From assembly GCA_003254885.1 (NCBI GenBank), contig QANT01001786.1, forward strand, positions 62,001-126,000: a DNA stretch of 64,000 nt. Reading direction: 5' to 3'. Below, one piece after another: positions 61,901-64,000 of the stretch. The position numbers were made by a program, and so were the translations under genes. Source of the DNA: Purshia tridentata. Its lineage: Eukaryota > Streptophyta > Magnoliopsida > Rosales > Rosaceae. The notes below the pieces were generated by a model, which ran no database searches, was not told the DNA's origin, and saw only the letters and a list, made by a program, of their open reading frames with translations. The first letter of the stretch is position 1. Every line of letters starts with the position of its first letter.

Positions 61901-63477
61901 TCTAATTAGCTTTAGTGGATATATAGTTGCGGGCTTTGGTCCATTGCAGAAGCTAACAATGATAAGTGAAAAAGCTAATTAAACGGTACGTACGTAGTGC
62001 ATGTGGAGGCTGATTCGCTAAACTAATAAATAATTTCCAGACATCGATCGATCCCACCATGATCTACCGACTATATTGTCGGGTTTAAAAGAATCTTACA
62101 ATTTTGTTTGTTTTGATCCAATTAATAGACAATGTTATCTTATATACCTCTCCAATATTATCAATCGATCTTATGAATGAGTGTTGGGACCATACAATCG
62201 ATCCCACAACTTAATTAATTACAGATTGAGAGATGATCACTAAGAAAAGAAGTCCTGGAATTTTTGATAATGTTGTATCTTTTAAGTAGTACATCACATA
62301 TCGCAATATCAATATTTCATTATACAAATATATGAACAATGTATTTGCTAAATAGCCATATATGTTATATGTAAGAGACTATTCGATCGTATATATGAAC
62401 CATATATAAAAGAAAAAAGAAATGTAGCTAGCATAAAGAAGTAGTACTTTAATTCTCTTTATTTATTCTTCTTAATAAATTTGCAAGTTGAATCCTATTA
62501 GTCAATTACTTCAGCAAAGTGCATAATTTCATTAATTTGTGATTCGTGAAGATATAGTATGATTGATCATTATATTTATTTATTAATTTTTTATGATTGG
62601 GATTGATCATAAGAATGTAGCCATATATATATACCATTGACATACAAAACTAAGAAATTTGACTTAGCATTATAGTTTCAATTAATATGAAAACCTTAGT
62701 TTCTGTATATACAAACAATTTAATGTAGCATAGGTAGTACTGGTGGAGGAGCGGTGTTCATCTGGGGAATAATCAACTAGACAGGAATCATACAGGCCCA
62801 CATCCAATTCCAATTTGAAATCAGACAAATAAATTGTACTTATTGAAATGAATTATTTATTATTTATTCCAATTAAGTAAACAATCACGATGCCTTTTAA
62901 TATCTCCCAAATATCCTTCTCACGAATCTCACTCCCACTTTTTACACTTACAATTTCCTCCTTCCTTCCCTAGAACGTGCCATTAGGAAGCCACATTAAT
63001 TGTCAATCGTGGGATGTCCGATCAGATCAAGAAAAATCCTGGATCGTCAATCAAATTTTGAAATTAACACAATCAACGGCACCAAGTGATGCAACACATC
63101 AACTATTATTGTGCAAAAGCAGAATTTTTAAGCCACATTTCTTTTATCGGAATATCTTAAATTAGAGTAAGGGTAATTATAAGCATATACAAGTGTCATG
63201 ACTCTTTTCAATAGAAAGAAATAGGGCAAATAGCCAAAATTGGCTAAAGGTCAACTTTCTGGCATTTCATTTGTCTATATATTCAAAAAACAAAAAAAAA
63301 CAACTCATTAGTACCCAAGCCAACAACATGATTAGAGAGATAATGAACTTTGATTAGAGAAATAGGTTTGAAAAAGTTAAACCTATTTCTCTAATCCTTC
63401 TTCATCCTCATCAAGTCCAAACCCCTGGCCTTAAATATTGAAATTGACAAACAGTACTCCACCAACGCTAGCAACCC
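58948..63477. other. Intergenic region between PP2-A14 and the methyltransferase gene
   Basis: Divergent gap of 4.5 kb, AT-rich. It contains TA repeats (near 58960 and 59285), the PP2-A14 promoter side at the left and the methyltransferase promoter at the right, including a perfect hairpin at 63352-63396. None of the small open frames has a family motif. Nothing resembles tRNA or rRNA. Confidence 0.55.
63352..63396. repeat. Perfect 18-bp inverted repeat upstream of the methyltransferase ATG
   Basis: GATTAGAGAAATAGGTTT (63352-63369) and its exact reverse complement (63379-63396) are separated by nine bases. The structure ends 81 bp before the ATG and may lie in the 5' UTR or core promoter. 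A partial extra copy, GATTAGAGAGATAATGAACTTT, starts at about 63330. Confidence 0.92.
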
Positions 63478-63836
63478 ATGGCTTCCTCTAATCATCATGA
63501 AAATGAAGCTCCATACAATCCCACCTCCAAACCCTCCAAGCCAATAACCTCTCTCTTCCCATGGAGAAAACCCAACATTTACGCCTTACCTCTCATCCTC
63601 TTCCTCTGCATTTGCTCTTACTACGTCGGCCTCTGGCAACACACCCCCGTCACCCCATCCTCCACGCGCCGCACCGGCCTCAGACTCCCATGCAAGCCCG
63701 CCGCTACTGCCACTCCCGCCACCACCACCACCACAACAACAACAGAAAAAACCCTAGATTTCTTCCCCCACCACAACTCCACCGCCACAGCATTGCCTGA
63801 CGGCAGCACCCCCAAAACCTACCCGCCGTGTGATGA

Positions 63837-63867
<31 letters not shown>

Positions 63868-64000
63868 TCGAGGAGGTCATTGAAATTCAAAAGAGACAGG
63901 CTGATATACAGGGAGAGACACTGCCCTGCGAAAGAGGAGGTGGTGAAGTGTCGCGTGCCGGCACCCCACGGGTACCGGAACCCTTTCGCGTGGCCGTTGA
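63478..64000 (+). CDS. Probable pectin-type methyltransferase of the PMT/QUA2 family, 5' part (cut by window end)
   Basis: Golgi type II membrane protein of the DUF248 family, which contains QUA2/TSD2 and the PMT1-29 proteins; they are thought to methylate pectin in the Golgi lumen. Only the first 174 codons are in the window and the frame is open to its end. Residues 1-33 are cytosolic (SLFPWRKPN). A signal anchor spans about 34-52 (IYALPLILFLCICSYYVGLW). A Pro/Thr-rich stem with a Thr run follows. The conserved luminal start is then seen: YPPCDDKYSEYTPCED, RDRLIYRERHCP, KCRVPAPHGYRNPFAWP. The SAM-binding region lies beyond the window. The anchor and stem resemble PMT15-18 best. The ATG at 63478 is the only in-frame Met before the anchor. 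Confidence 0.9.

Overview
This window looks like nuclear DNA of a eudicot plant. It is AT-rich, its genes have many short introns with GT-AG borders, its promoters carry TATA boxes followed by CT-rich leaders, and every recognisable protein has a plant-specific relative. The gene content resembles rosids; I cannot name the genus. One N next to a 74-base T run suggests a draft assembly.

Nine protein genes can be supported. Seven are whole, one lacks its 5' end and one its 3' end. From left to right: (1) 3' part of a type-B two-component response regulator (148-3004, +); (2) SR splicing factor of the RS40/RS41 type (6236-9204, +); (3) intronless MATE transporter of the DTX48-52 group, most likely DTX50 (15703-17418, +); (4) BAG1-like co-chaperone (32935-34366, -); (5) CRR1, a DapB-like chloroplast NDH factor (39933-42117, +); (6) CCB2/HCF208, a cytochrome b6 haem assembly factor (43182-44999, -); (7) SEUSS-LIKE corepressor closest to SLK2 (50737-55324, +); (8) F-box/PP2 lectin of the PP2-A13/A14 type (56803-58947, -); (9) 5' part of a PMT-type Golgi methyltransferase (63478-64000, +). 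Exon joins were checked by hand for splice dinucleotides and reading frame; the three complete multi-exon genes of 300, 290 and 296 residues, and the longer ones, all close in frame.

From memory of Arabidopsis chromosome 5, RS41, DTX50, BAG1, CRR1, CCB2 and PP2-A14 lie in this same order (At5g52040, 52050, 52060, 52100, 52110, 52120). SLK and BAG or RS40 neighbours recur in sister blocks. The window is therefore an old conserved gene block, here stretched by large gaps. CRR1 and CCB2 face each other tail to tail and both serve thylakoid electron-transport complexes.

The gaps are AT-rich and hold no convincing genes: 9.2-15.6 kb, 17.5-32.9 kb (the largest), 34.4-39.9 kb, 45.0-49.6 kb and 58.9-63.4 kb. 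They contain short foldback elements (the best is a 400-bp Mutator-like MITE at 4015-4414 with a 10-bp target duplication), short tandem repeats, a CCN-rich minisatellite, GC-rich islands of unknown nature, G-box clusters upstream of BAG1 and SLK2, and several hairpins. I saw no rRNA, tRNA, known miRNA, CRISPR array, LTR element or organelle insert. No wholly new system stands out. The most interesting signals are a probable poison exon and a switchable repeat trio in the SR gene, two consecutive GC-AG introns in the response regulator, a G-quadruplex-like tract after the MATE stop codon, and the paired GC-rich islands in the gene desert.
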